A DNA stretch of 64,000 bases from CAMCTV01 sp964420985 (GCA_964420985.1 CAYQUT010000005.1:62001-126000); one strand, 5' to 3'; shown: positions 6,970-16,558, numbered from the stretch's first letter. Notes: generated from the letters alone by a model not told the origin. Translations and numbers: made by a program.

Positions 6970-7932
6970 TCAATTACAATTACATTTAATAGTTAATACT
7001 CCTTTTAAAACATCATATAACCAATTTGAGAAAAGTTCTATCAAAACAGCAATAAAAAAAGCTATTAAAAAATATTTCCCAATTGTTTTCCAATTGTTTT
7101 TTTCATATTTAGTCTTTATCAAAGTAGAAACACTTTCCTTGTCATTTTCCTTCCAGTGATAAGCCAAGTATACATTATTCTTATTCTTATCAGGTAAGTC
7201 CACGTATTTATCCCATCTGTAATTTTCTAAATTTCTGCAACTAATAAATGGTTGATGGTTCCCAATAACTTCTTCTTCATTAGAACAAATGAAAAAGAAG
7301 TGTTGTTTCTTTATTTTTAATAAAACTCCTTTATTAATTTCTTCAATTAAATCATGATTTAAATCTCTAATCTCATTAACTCTAAAGTCAATCATTTCAA
7401 TCTCTGAAAATGCGCTTTCTAATACTGAATTCGTCGGCTTGCTTATTGTAGAAAGTCCATCAATAAAATTCCCTTTAAGTCTGAAGCGATAATAAGTTTT
7501 CTTGTTTTGCTGCAAAACCTTTATTTTGATAATTGTTCCGTTGTGCCTGTTGCTTTGGAACTCAAGATCATTAGGAGAGGTTTTATAAACTGTAAAAACG
7601 AAATTATTCTTTGAATCAGTTATTTCGTAAGATTTTGTTGTTGCATTTGATGTTACTTTATAGTTTTCATTAAAAATTGCACTGACCAAATCTGCCTTAT
7701 CAATGAACTTAGAAACGATATCTTCGAAATCAGTATTCGTTATCTGACTAGGAAAATAGATGTTTAAACTATCAATTTTCGACGTGTCATCTAACTTAAT
7801 CCCAATATCTAAAAATTTCCGATGCATCTCGGCACCATTTGGTATTTTCCAAAAATTAAAATGAAGCTCAACGTCACCTATGGAGGCTGCCTGATCTTTT
7901 TTAGGAGTATACCATATCGCAATGCTTTTCAT
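6970..7932 (-). CDS. Unknown protein with one C-terminal membrane helix
   Basis: From the ATG at 7932 the protein has 320 residues. The longer frame to 7974 would overlap the upstream gene by 26 bp, and the later ATG leaves a normal 16-bp gap. The first 280 residues are soluble and mixed alpha/beta. One membrane helix is seen near the C-terminus (YFLIAFFIAVLIELFSNWL), followed by a Cys-containing tail (IKCNCN). No family is recognised. A soluble sensor plus C-terminal membrane helix, inside a nuclease operon, fits a membrane-acting effector, but that is inference. Confidence 0.65.
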   Translation of the reverse strand: MKSIAIWYTPKKDQAASIGDVELHFNFWKIPNGAEMHRKFLDIGIKLDDTSKIDSLNIYFPSQITNTDFEDIVSKFIDKADLVSAIFNENYKVTSNATTKSYEITDSKNNFVFTVYKTSPNDLEFQSNRHNGTIIKIKVLQQNKKTYYRFRLKGNFIDGLSTISKPTNSVLESAFSEIEMIDFRVNEIRDLNHDLIEEINKGVLLKIKKQHFFFICSNEEEVIGNHQPFISCRNLENYRWDKYVDLPDKNKNNVYLAYHWKENDKESVSTLIKTKYEKNNWKTIGKYFLIAFFIAVLIELFSNWLYDVLKGVLTIKCNCN

Positions 7933-7948
7933 TTTTCGTACTTCTTTC

Positions 7949-9451
7949 TTATTCAGCGATGAAGCTTTCATCACTTTTTGTAGCTTTTAGTATATTATTA
8001 AATTGTTCTTTTGTAATTTTTTTAAAACCTCTTGGTGCATCATTCACTCCATTTAAAACCTGTAAGTCAATTAACTCTTTCATATTAATTCTATGTGGAA
8101 AAGAGTAAATATAAAGAAATCTAAGTACAAATGGTTTTGAAGGCTGATATCGCCACATTGCACGAAGCTGATCTTCGGGAAACACACTACTTTTCCTACA
8201 GTAAAGAACAAAATCATCCTCATCTTTAAAGTCGTATTTAGCTTCTTGAACAACACCTATGGTTGAAACAACACTTTTGTAATATCCGCCAGTTCGGTAA
8301 AATATTAAAATGTCTCCAATTTTGGGGTGAGGAGTCAATGCCCGTGAAACATAAACTTTGTTTATACCATTTCGATGAGGGAAATCTTCAATAAATTCTT
8401 CCGGGGATTCTGTATTTAATATAGAATCAGGCAACAACTCCGTGTGGTAGTCCGGGTAAATCGGAACAATAAAGCAATCCTTATTTCGTGAAATAAATGG
8501 GTAACATTGCTTCAACTGTTTGTCATCAGTTTTTTTACTGAAATCTCTAACATAAACCAACTCATCGTTTTTCTTGCCCCAATAGATAAATCCCCATTGC
8601 TCAAGTAAATCAATCAACCTCTTTTGTTCATCCCGTTTATCAAAAATGGTCACATAAATTTCCTCAACTTTATTTTTTAATGCATTATCAAAAATTATTT
8701 TAATGAATCGTTCACCTAAACGGAAACCATTATTGATAACCTTAAATGTACCAACCTTTAATCTTTTTTTAGGGCTGAAAACAGGAGAAACGTCGTGGTA
8801 ATTCTCATCTTTTTCTTCTACTTTTAAATACAAGAATGAAAGAAGTAATCCATTGTTTGAATTTACCGTGATGTATGCTTCATCATCAAATTTTTTGATG
8901 AACCATTTGTCAAATCCTGGATAGTCTTCTTTCAGGCTGGTGAAAAAATCATCATTGAGATTTATTCTTCCAAATCTTAATTTCTGAACATTTAGAACTT
9001 TATAATTTACTAAATCCGGGTGTTCTGCAAAAGTTTTCTCAAGGAAGGAATCGATTGTAAATACTTTATCTTCAATTCCTAACTCAACAGCTTTTTTATG
9101 TATTTTTTTATCTTCAGTTATCAGAATATCTACACGTCCGACAAAGACCTCATTTAAAAGTTGGGTATCATTTTTATCATTTTCGTTAACGTCAATTTTT
9201 CCCGACACCGCTATAACTTCTTTTTGTAATGGAGAAGGAATTTCAATTCGCTCGTAACTATCTAACTTTATTTGGAAGGTATCTACAGTCTGTTGGTTTT
9301 TATACTTCTCAATTTCAGAAATAGTCAAAGAGTGAATACATTTCGTGTATTTTACCCTTTCTAACCAACGATACAAAATGCCAACATCTTGATTGATAAC
9401 CCTTGATGCTTCTCTATGTATGATGATATTTGTATCTAGCAGTGCTTTCAT
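7949..9451 (-). CDS. PIN-GNAT-EVE-like three-domain protein
   Basis: The protein has 500 residues. Residues 1 to about 150 look like a PIN nuclease: LLDTNIIIHRE with Asp6 at the start, a central DTQLLNEVF acidic helix, and DILITEDKKIHKKA. Residues about 160-310 have a GNAT-like layout, including LGERFIKIIFDNALK and a late LLEQWGFIYWGK. Residues about 365-490 resemble an EVE/ASCH-like fold (KIGDILIFYRTGGYYKSVV). PIN proteins cut RNA, GNATs acetylate, and EVE folds bind modified bases. The combination is typical of toxin and defence proteins. It is 2 bp from the P-loop kinase gene. Confidence 0.75.
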   Translation of the reverse strand: MKALLDTNIIIHREASRVINQDVGILYRWLERVKYTKCIHSLTISEIEKYKNQQTVDTFQIKLDSYERIEIPSPLQKEVIAVSGKIDVNENDKNDTQLLNEVFVGRVDILITEDKKIHKKAVELGIEDKVFTIDSFLEKTFAEHPDLVNYKVLNVQKLRFGRINLNDDFFTSLKEDYPGFDKWFIKKFDDEAYITVNSNNGLLLSFLYLKVEEKDENYHDVSPVFSPKKRLKVGTFKVINNGFRLGERFIKIIFDNALKNKVEEIYVTIFDKRDEQKRLIDLLEQWGFIYWGKKNDELVYVRDFSKKTDDKQLKQCYPFISRNKDCFIVPIYPDYHTELLPDSILNTESPEEFIEDFPHRNGINKVYVSRALTPHPKIGDILIFYRTGGYYKSVVSTIGVVQEAKYDFKDEDDFVLYCRKSSVFPEDQLRAMWRYQPSKPFVLRFLYIYSFPHRINMKELIDLQVLNGVNDAPRGFKKITKEQFNNILKATKSDESFIAE

Positions 9452-9453
9452 TT

Positions 9454-9990
9454 CTATACTAAAGATTTACGAAGTGAATTTATAATTTCTGAATAGTCGT
9501 TTTGGGTTCCTATGTTTAAAGTTATCCCCAATGTTTTTGACAAATGTTTAGCGTGTGCTAACTCTTCATTTTGCAGACGTTCTAGAAGATCATAATTATA
9601 TAATTTACTGTCTCTGGACTTTAGTCTATTCCTAATCAACGAAATTTCACCTATGATAATATTCAATGAAAATGGATTTATTTCTCTAAAAGTATCCAAT
9701 GAAATTTTTACAATTTCATTTTCTTGATTTAACAAGCAATAATGGCCATCTAATAAATAAGTATATTCTTTTTGAACAGTTTCTTTTAGGCCCAGTAATA
9801 ATCGATTCTGTGTCACAGGAACATTTTTTACCTTTTTGTTTAGTTCATCATCATTTATGTCCTTCCATTTCAAAAGTTCGCTTGCTGACAAATGTTCCAT
9901 TTTTAGTTGATGGCAAATATCTTGACAAATGGTACTCTTGCCAACGCCATGTATCCCGCCAATAAATGCTATGTTAGAGAATGTGCTCAT
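9454..9990 (-). CDS. Small P-loop (adenylate-kinase-like) protein
   Basis: The protein has 178 residues. The Walker A motif is GGIHGVGKST at residues about 11-20. A short central region (YLLDGHYCLL) could hold the Walker B-like strand, and a basic NRLKSRD stretch follows as in the lid of nucleoside or adenylate kinases. It is a minimal kinase fold with no ABC signature, so it is not a PtuA-type ATPase. It overlaps the HNH gene by 4 bp. It may phosphorylate a nucleotide or a nucleic acid end, or act as an NTP-dependent switch for the nucleases beside it. Confidence 0.7.
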   Translation of the reverse strand: MSTFSNIAFIGGIHGVGKSTICQDICHQLKMEHLSASELLKWKDINDDELNKKVKNVPVTQNRLLLGLKETVQKEYTYLLDGHYCLLNQENEIVKISLDTFREINPFSLNIIIGEISLIRNRLKSRDSKLYNYDLLERLQNEELAHAKHLSKTLGITLNIGTQNDYSEIINSLRKSLV

Positions 9991-10811
9991 TTTTTTAAAA
10001 AATTTGGAGTTAATTTGTAACCAAAGTGTCTCCCTTTTGAATAAAGGGGGCTGATATGATTATTCTCTCTCAACCAATTTTCGTAGCCCTCAATCGAAGA
10101 CCCCGCCATATTTAAAACAAATTCTATTCCTTTAATTGCTATCACAAAATACAATTCCCCTTCGTGCGTCGATAAGAAATCGCATTCAAATACCATATCT
10201 ACGGATTTACCATTCTCTAAAAAGAAACTTTCATCTTCCTCATAAATTTTTCGAGAACTATAAACCCAGTTTTCATTTTTGCTGTTGAAGCGAGCATAAT
10301 TTCTAACCGGATCTAAAGCAGGTTCTTCAGCTAATAAGTTTTGGTCATTTCTGTTTTGCATTAGTATTCTTAAAGCAATCATCTCAACTCCTATTTTAGC
10401 GAGAAATCTAGAAAACACTTTATCGTACTTCGGGTACTCAATATCAAATGGTAAAAGGAGGTGTTTTATTTCTCCTTTTTGAATTAATTCAAATGAAGCG
10501 GTATCCAGTATTACCTCGAATGGTTTGTTTTCACTAATAATTACCTCTGCTTCATATTTCGTTTTAGGTATAAGTGCTTTGCCACGAGGAATTCTATTTT
10601 TCTTCGATTCAATTCCATTTCTAAATCTCAAGTTTTGAAAGTATTTCATTTCTAATACCTTCTTTTCTACTTTTAATGAAAAATAATTATTGCAAGTATC
10701 GCAAACAACTCCTTTTGGAAGTATATTGTTTTTGTTTCCCATTGATTCGGGAACAATGTGTTCAACGCTTATCGAAGCGGAGGCATCGTGTTTACAAAAT
10801 ATGCATTTCAT
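9987..10811 (-). CDS. HNH endonuclease
   Basis: From the ATG at 10811 the protein has 274 residues. A frame extension to 10874 adds 21 unlikely residues, whereas MKCIFCKHD begins right at the zinc motif. The N-terminus shows CxxC (CIFC), then SVEHIVPESMGN with the HNH histidine, then CDTCNNYFS, the second CxxC and catalytic Asn. The remaining 200 residues are an unassigned C-terminal domain that may recognise the target. It heads the five-gene minus-strand operon ending at 6601. It probably cuts DNA, as a defence or anti-element nuclease. Confidence 0.8.
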   Translation of the reverse strand: MKCIFCKHDASASISVEHIVPESMGNKNNILPKGVVCDTCNNYFSLKVEKKVLEMKYFQNLRFRNGIESKKNRIPRGKALIPKTKYEAEVIISENKPFEVILDTASFELIQKGEIKHLLLPFDIEYPKYDKVFSRFLAKIGVEMIALRILMQNRNDQNLLAEEPALDPVRNYARFNSKNENWVYSSRKIYEEDESFFLENGKSVDMVFECDFLSTHEGELYFVIAIKGIEFVLNMAGSSIEGYENWLRENNHISPLYSKGRHFGYKLTPNFLKK

Positions 10812-10886
10812 TAGTAATGTACTGTTACAAGGTAATCTTTTTTTATTAAATGTATCGTAATATCTCCTATCCAAAAAACTATTATA

Positions 10887-11093
10887 CTAAACCAACTCAT
10901 CCTTCAAATAGCTATTTGGATACCCCAAATGCGAAAATATTTTTTCTACTTGCTTAACTGTATAATAACGTCCATTCTTTTTACCAACGCTTTCATTAAA
11001 CGGAGCCAACATAGTGGTGAAGCAATGCGGAGTTATTTCATATAGGTTCGCCAACTCTTTTTTTGTAAACGGTTTAATTTCTGCTCTACTCAT
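10887..11093 (-). CDS. Small HTH-like regulator, paralogue of the 5530-5754 gene
   Basis: The protein has 68 residues. It shares with the 74-residue protein at 5530-5754 the blocks T(K/R)KEL, PFNE, RYYT/RYLT-x2-QV-x-KI and the GYP/GIP ending. It lies 25 bp downstream of the XRE-ImmA gene and 75 bp upstream of the HNH gene, so it may be part of either unit. A DNA-binding role is inferred from size and helical pattern. Confidence 0.6.
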   Translation of the reverse strand: MSRAEIKPFTKKELANLYEITPHCFTTMLAPFNESVGKKNGRYYTVKQVEKIFSHLGYPNSYLKDELV

Positions 11094-11118
11094 ATCTCTA
11101 TTTATTTTTTGTTACTAA

Positions 11119-12153
11119 TTAATTGTACCGACTTAAAAACTCCTCTTGTTCAAGGTAAAAGAAATCGGCTATTTCTTTCAAACTCATTTTTTGTTGTGTG
11201 CGGTAACGTGTAATCATATCACGTATCACATTCCCACGTTCTACCGGAATATCCAACTCCACAGGTTCTCTTCTTCTTATTTTAAGTGCATTAAACTGAC
11301 CAATGATATAACGCTTTTGATTATCACTCAACAAATTCAAATCATTGGCCCTGTACAAAAGTGCTTGCATGGATACTTTCCACTTCTTTTTTAGTTTGGC
11401 AAGCAAGTCCAGGTTTATGGTTTCTTTAAAGTCTTGCTCAATATCTTTTTCAGGCATCAAAAACTCAGCGGCAAACAAGTTCGCCTCATGTCCAACTTCT
11501 TCTGTAGAAAGTAAACCTTGGCGTGTATGCATTACAATATGCCCTAATTCGTACGCAAGCGTAAAGCGCAAGCGATCACCTAATAAAGTGCGATTGTAGA
11601 ACACAATCGGATATTTGTTTTCAATCAAAATGCTTCTGCTATCCACACGATCCGTTTTAAAATCAACCGCTAAAGTCATAATGCCTTTAGATTCCAATAA
11701 ATCCACCATGTTTGTGATTTCACCGGACTTAAGTTTCCAAAGCGCACGTAATTTTTGTGCTACAACTACAGGTGTTTCGTTTTCAGAAACAGGTAACAAA
11801 GGAATTTCTTTTGCCTCCGCATTCATTGTCTTTAATAAGCGTTGTATGTTAAGCCGATAGATATTCAGGTTGGCATCGATAAAGGAAAGTACCTTTGCCG
11901 GAACTTTATCACGCCTGCGATATAAAGCGGGTGGTAGCACTTCTTCCTGTTGCATAAAAAAGTGTTCAGGGAACTTTAAAGCGGAAATCAGCTTCTCTAA
12001 AACATCATCACTAAAGCCAATTGACTCCTGCTCAAATCGGCTGATATTGGAACGGTTAATTCCTGCTAAATCAGCCAATTCCAGTTGAGTTAAGCCTCTT
12101 GCTTCACGGGCAAGCATTAACATTTTTGGATTTATTTTTTGTTCGGTTACCAT
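11119..12153 (-). CDS. XRE-family regulator with ImmA/IrrE-like domain, metal motif altered
   Basis: From the ATG at 12153 the protein has 344 residues. Residues about 8-65 are an XRE helix-turn-helix (ARGLTQLELADLAGINRSNI, SRFEQ). Residues about 150-250 match an ImmA/IrrE (COG2856) peptidase fold, with FTLAYELGHIVMH followed by EANLFAAEFLMP. The usual HExxH is here YELGH, so the first zinc histidine is a tyrosine while the Glu and second His remain. Family members cleave repressors to induce mobile elements or toxins. This one may be inactive or work as a sensor. Divergent promoters are expected in the 235-bp gap to the plus-strand operon. Confidence 0.85.
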   Translation of the reverse strand: MVTEQKINPKMLMLAREARGLTQLELADLAGINRSNISRFEQESIGFSDDVLEKLISALKFPEHFFMQQEEVLPPALYRRRDKVPAKVLSFIDANLNIYRLNIQRLLKTMNAEAKEIPLLPVSENETPVVVAQKLRALWKLKSGEITNMVDLLESKGIMTLAVDFKTDRVDSRSILIENKYPIVFYNRTLLGDRLRFTLAYELGHIVMHTRQGLLSTEEVGHEANLFAAEFLMPEKDIEQDFKETINLDLLAKLKKKWKVSMQALLYRANDLNLLSDNQKRYIIGQFNALKIRRREPVELDIPVERGNVIRDMITRYRTQQKMSLKEIADFFYLEQEEFLSRYN

Positions 12154-12388
12154 CTTTTGTAAAATCAATTTCCGATACCAAAAGTAGAATAATTCTGCAT
12201 ATATCAAAAATAATGTGCGTGAAATAGTTTTTAAAAAAGTTTATTTTGTTGATAATGAGGTTTAAAACTTTTCCGAGTTGTAGCATTAGTTTAGACGTAG
12301 AAAAATTGTAGATTTGATATAGAATTGATATTTTGGTTCTATCAAAATATTTTAGAAACAATATTAATAAGATATAATTAAACTATAG

Positions 12389-12916
12389 ATGTCTGATAAT
12401 TCAGCAAAAAAATCCAACTGGAGACGTAAATATCGCTTGTTTAAGCAGCAGGAAGACCGCCAAGAGTTTGAAGGATGGACAGAAAATGATTTCATAAAGC
12501 ATATTTTTGAGCTAAGAGAAGAGATTGGTGAACTTGAGGAGGAACTGAAAGAACTTGTGAGTCGATCAAAACAAGATCTGCCTACATCTGAGAAAGAAAC
12601 CAAACCCTTAAAGACGGAAGATTTTAAATCGGACTGGCCTTATTCAACCAAGTTTGTGTTTCTGCTTCTGCTCAAGAACAAACCGTTAACAAGCCGTGAG
12701 ATTCACGAGCACTTATTGAAGCTTGATAAACAGTACCAGTTTTATAATGATCCTAAAGGGACACTTTCGGTTTATTTACGAGCAGTTGCAAAATCAGGAA
12801 GAATTAAATCGATCAAACTGCCTGGCATAAAAGAAAAACTGTTCGCTATGCCGGAATGGGTAGACTCTGAAAATAATTTGAAGCCTGCATACCAAAATAC
12901 CATAAATTTATTTTAG
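12389..12916 (+). CDS. Unknown protein with coiled coil and winged-helix-like C-terminus
   Basis: The protein has 175 residues. It has a basic N-terminus, an acidic coiled coil at residues about 38-60 (LREEIGELEEELKELV), then a winged-helix-like C-terminal domain (FVFLLLLKNKPLTSREIHEH, ending in LFAMPEWV) resembling HARE-HTH-type modules. It is the first gene of the restriction operon, with only 3 bp to the type IIG gene. A DNA-binding controller or specificity partner of that enzyme is likely. The ATG starts 20 nt after TATAATTAAACTAT. Confidence 0.6.
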   Translation: MSDNSAKKSNWRRKYRLFKQQEDRQEFEGWTENDFIKHIFELREEIGELEEELKELVSRSKQDLPTSEKETKPLKTEDFKSDWPYSTKFVFLLLLKNKPLTSREIHEHLLKLDKQYQFYNDPKGTLSVYLRAVAKSGRIKSIKLPGIKEKLFAMPEWVDSENNLKPAYQNTINLF

Positions 12917-12919
12917 CAA

Positions 12920-15900
12920 ATGAACTTAAAAGAGATAAATATAAAATCCTCGCTTAGCAAAGCTTACCGTTTGGTTAAGCCAAAGCGACCAGAGATTGAA
13001 ACATTCAAAACCAATCTCATTAAGTTACTTTCTCAAATTGATGAGAAAGAAAGCGAAGAGAATGTGAAAATTCATTTGATGGATTTTTTAAAAGAGACTT
13101 GGTATAAACAGGATTATTTAGTTGCAACTAAAGGTAGAACTGATTTTGTAATACATACAGGTAAAGATGCGAAAACACCAAGTGGTGTTTTATTTGAAGT
13201 AAAGCGCCCAACCAATAAGACAGACATGGTTTCGAGAAAAAACCTGAATGCAAAAGCGATGCACGAATTGATTCTGTATTTTTTAGGAGAGCGCATCACC
13301 GAAAAAAACATTGACATCCGTCATTTAGTTATTACCAACATTTACGAGTGGTTCATTTTTGACGCTTCAGTTTTTGAAAAAGTAATTGCCAAAAATACCA
13401 AACTTGTAAAAGCGTTTAAAGATTGGGAAAGCGGGCAAAAAATAAGCAGCAACACCGATTTGTTTTACAAAGAGATTGCAAAACCATTTTTGGATGAATT
13501 AAAAGATGAACTTGCTTTCACTTGGTTTGATATACGGGAATATGAGAAGCCATTGCAGAATAATGATAAAGCTGATGACAACAAACTAATTGTTTTATTT
13601 AAAGCATTTAGTCCAATTCATTTGCTTAAAATTCAATTTGCAAACGACAGCAACACTTTAGATAGAGGATTTTATGCGGAGTTGCTTCATATCATCGGAT
13701 TAGAAGAAGTAAAAGACGGCAGCAAAAAAGTTATTCGGAGAAAACAAGAGGAAAAAAGAGATGCTGGTTCTTTGCTTGAAAATACGATTACCATATTGGA
13801 TACTGAAGACAGTATTCACAAAGTGTCGGACATCAGCAGTTATGGTGATAACAGGCAGGATCGATTATTTAATTTGGCTCTTGAACTTTGTATCACATGG
13901 GTAAATCGTGTTTTATTTTTAAAGTTACTCGAAGCACAGTTAATTAAGTACCACAAAGGAGACCAGTCGTTCAAGTTTTTAAACTACACTAAAATTCCGC
14001 AGTACGATGAGTTATACAAACTCTTCTTTCAGGTATTGGCTAAAAGGCAAGCAGACCGATCTACAGCCGTTAGTAAAAAGTTTGAGAATATCCCATACTT
14101 AAATAGCTCTTTATTCGAGATAAGCGAACTTGAAGACCAAACCATCAAAGTAAATAGTTTGGATGATTCAGCCGAACTTGATTTGCATAGTGGTACTGTT
14201 TTGCGAGATGATAAAAATAAACCTGTTGCAAAAAGTTTAAACAGTTTACAGTATTTATTTGAGTTTTTAGATGCTTACGATTTTGCTTCGGAAGGATCAG
14301 AGGAAATACAGGAGGAAAGTAAAACGCTTATCAATGCCTCCGTATTAGGGTTGATATTTGAAAAAATAAATGGCTATAAAGACGGTTCTATTTTTACACC
14401 GGGCTTTATTACCATGTATATGTGCAGACAAACGATTCGGTTGGCGGTATTACAAAAATTTAAAGAAACATACGGTTGGAAATGTGATGCGTTTGAAGAC
14501 CTGAAGAATTACATGGCTGACAGAAGGACTGCCAAGGATGTTTTAGAGTTTAATAAACTCATTAACGGAATGCACTTATGCGATCCGGCAGTTGGTTCCG
14601 GTCACTTTTTAGTTTCTTCATTAAATGAGATCATTGCCATAAAAGCTGAATTGGGGATTTTGGCAGATGATAAAGGCGTTCGTTTATCGGGTTTTGATAT
14701 TGAAATAGAAAACGATGAACTGATTGTTACTTATAATGAAGGGCAGGATATTTTTGAATATCAGGTAAACAACGGAACCATTAACAAAGAGGTACAGCGA
14801 GTTCAAAAAACCTTGTTCCACGAAAAGCAAACCATTATTGAAAACTGTTTGTTTGGTGTGGACATAAACCCGAACTCAGTAAAAATATGCCGCTTGCGTT
14901 TATGGATTGAGTTGTTGAAGAATGCTTACTACACTGAGGAAAGTAAGTTCAAGGAGTTAGAAACGCTCCCGAACATAGACATCAATATTAAATGCGGCAA
15001 CTCATTAATAAGCCGATTTGCTTTGGATGCCGATTTAAGTAAAGCCTTAAAAAGCATTAAGTATAATATTGACCAGTACAAAGGTTTTGTGCATGATTAC
15101 AAAAATGCGCACGATAAGGAACTGAAGCGTGGCCTTGAGAAAATAATCAATTCCATCAAAAACGATTTTCGTGTTGAGATAAGCAATAACAGCAAAGAGT
15201 TTAAAGACCTGAGTAAGTGGAAAGGGGAATTGATAAACCTTACAATGCAAACCGGACTCTTTGAGAAAACGCCCAAAGAGAAAAAAGAATTTGATTTAGA
15301 AGTTAAGAAATTAACCGAAAAAATTGCAAAGCAGGAAGCCCTGATTGAAGACATAAAAAGCAATGTGATTTACCGTAACGCTTTTGAATGGCGTTTTGAG
15401 TTCCCGGAAGTGTTAGATAAGGATGGGAATTTTGAAGGATTTGATGTAATCATTGGTAATCCGCCATATGGTGTAAAAATGAACCAAGCATTAAAAAATG
15501 CAATAAAAAGAGAGTATTCTGCTTCTGAAGATATTTACACATCTTTTATTGAACTTGGGACAAAATTATGTAACGAAAAAGGTAATGTGTCGTTTATAAT
15601 ACCAGTTTCTTGGCAGACTGGTGATAACTACGTCAATACAAGAACTTTTATTAAAAACAATATTCAATTAAGCAAAGGGATAGTTCTTCCCTATGATGTT
15701 TTTGATGATGTTTATGTTGACACAGGACTTTATTTCTTCACAAAGATGAATGCGCCGTCTTCCCTTGTGTATGAATATTCTGTCAAAGATAAAGTTTCAT
15801 TGGACTCATTAAATAATATATTGTTTAAAGAAATTCAAAATTCAGAATGGCAAAATACTGAATCACTAAAAATTGTATTTAATGTTGGCATTAGAAATAT

Positions 15901-16549
15901 TCAGAGTAAGTTTTTGAAATTAGAAACTACGGTTGGTGATATTACAATATCGGTGCGTGGAATTTTAGCTGATTCCTCTGATTATTCTGAGAAGAAACTT
16001 GATTCGACATACAAACCTGTTTTTGCTGGAAAATTAGATAGGTACAATATTGATAATGAATTGATGTTCGTCAAGTACGGAGAAAATTTAAAGGAAAGGC
16101 CATCATCTGAAGGTTATTTTAAAGGGGAAAGAATTTTAATAAGGCGAATAATTAGTCGTCAATTTAGGATTATGGCAACTGTAACAGACCAAGATTTTGT
16201 AAACAAAAAAGATATATATGTTTTTAAGCTGAATCATCCTGACTTTGTATCTAAATATTTACTGGCAATAATTAATTCAAAGCTGATTTCGTTTTTTAAA
16301 ACAAATGCTTCTAATTCCGCCAAAAAGGATGATTTCACACAACTTACTTTGGGAGATATCCGAGAAATTCGAATTCCAAAAATTTCAGCAAAGTTACAAA
16401 TGGAATATGTTAAGCAAGTAGACAAAATAATCTCTAACAAAGCATTGGGTATTAATACCAATGAACTTGAATCTGATTTAGATTCAATGATATATAAACT
16501 TTATGACTTAACTGAAGAGGAAATTAAAATTGTGGAGGAAAATCAATAA
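12920..16549 (+). CDS. Type IIG (Eco57I-like) restriction-modification enzyme
   Basis: The protein has 1209 residues. The N-terminus has a PD-(D/E)xK-type nuclease site: Asp75 in GRTDFVIHT and Glu93/Lys95 in LFEVKRP. The methyltransferase core follows, with SAM motif I CDPAVGSGHFLV at about residue 553 and catalytic motif IV NPPYG at about residue 847, the gamma-class adenine-methylase order. The C-terminal 250 residues resemble a target recognition domain. Such single-chain enzymes both cut and methylate DNA. There is no separate helicase or specificity gene. It is flanked by tightly linked genes of unknown function and an Abi-type gene, so it probably anchors a composite anti-phage operon. 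The length is normal and the frame intact. Confidence 0.9.
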   Translation: MNLKEINIKSSLSKAYRLVKPKRPEIETFKTNLIKLLSQIDEKESEENVKIHLMDFLKETWYKQDYLVATKGRTDFVIHTGKDAKTPSGVLFEVKRPTNKTDMVSRKNLNAKAMHELILYFLGERITEKNIDIRHLVITNIYEWFIFDASVFEKVIAKNTKLVKAFKDWESGQKISSNTDLFYKEIAKPFLDELKDELAFTWFDIREYEKPLQNNDKADDNKLIVLFKAFSPIHLLKIQFANDSNTLDRGFYAELLHIIGLEEVKDGSKKVIRRKQEEKRDAGSLLENTITILDTEDSIHKVSDISSYGDNRQDRLFNLALELCITWVNRVLFLKLLEAQLIKYHKGDQSFKFLNYTKIPQYDELYKLFFQVLAKRQADRSTAVSKKFENIPYLNSSLFEISELEDQTIKVNSLDDSAELDLHSGTVLRDDKNKPVAKSLNSLQYLFEFLDAYDFASEGSEEIQEESKTLINASVLGLIFEKINGYKDGSIFTPGFITMYMCRQTIRLAVLQKFKETYGWKCDAFEDLKNYMADRRTAKDVLEFNKLINGMHLCDPAVGSGHFLVSSLNEIIAIKAELGILADDKGVRLSGFDIEIENDELIVTYNEGQDIFEYQVNNGTINKEVQRVQKTLFHEKQTIIENCLFGVDINPNSVKICRLRLWIELLKNAYYTEESKFKELETLPNIDINIKCGNSLISRFALDADLSKALKSIKYNIDQYKGFVHDYKNAHDKELKRGLEKIINSIKNDFRVEISNNSKEFKDLSKWKGELINLTMQTGLFEKTPKEKKEFDLEVKKLTEKIAKQEALIEDIKSNVIYRNAFEWRFEFPEVLDKDGNFEGFDVIIGNPPYGVKMNQALKNAIKREYSASEDIYTSFIELGTKLCNEKGNVSFIIPVSWQTGDNYVNTRTFIKNNIQLSKGIVLPYDVFDDVYVDTGLYFFTKMNAPSSLVYEYSVKDKVSLDSLNNILFKEIQNSEWQNTESLKIVFNVGIRNIQSKFLKLETTVGDITISVRGILADSSDYSEKKLDSTYKPVFAGKLDRYNIDNELMFVKYGENLKERPSSEGYFKGERILIRRIISRQFRIMATVTDQDFVNKKDIYVFKLNHPDFVSKYLLAIINSKLISFFKTNASNSAKKDDFTQLTLGDIREIRIPKISAKLQMEYVKQVDKIISNKALGINTNELESDLDSMIYKLYDLTEEEIKIVEENQ

Positions 16550-16558
16550 TAAGTGGCT

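Noticed and set aside
9454..10811. Septu (PtuA/PtuB) defence system
   Set aside because: The ATPase is only 178 residues, adenylate-kinase-like, and lacks the ABC signature and coiled coil of PtuA.
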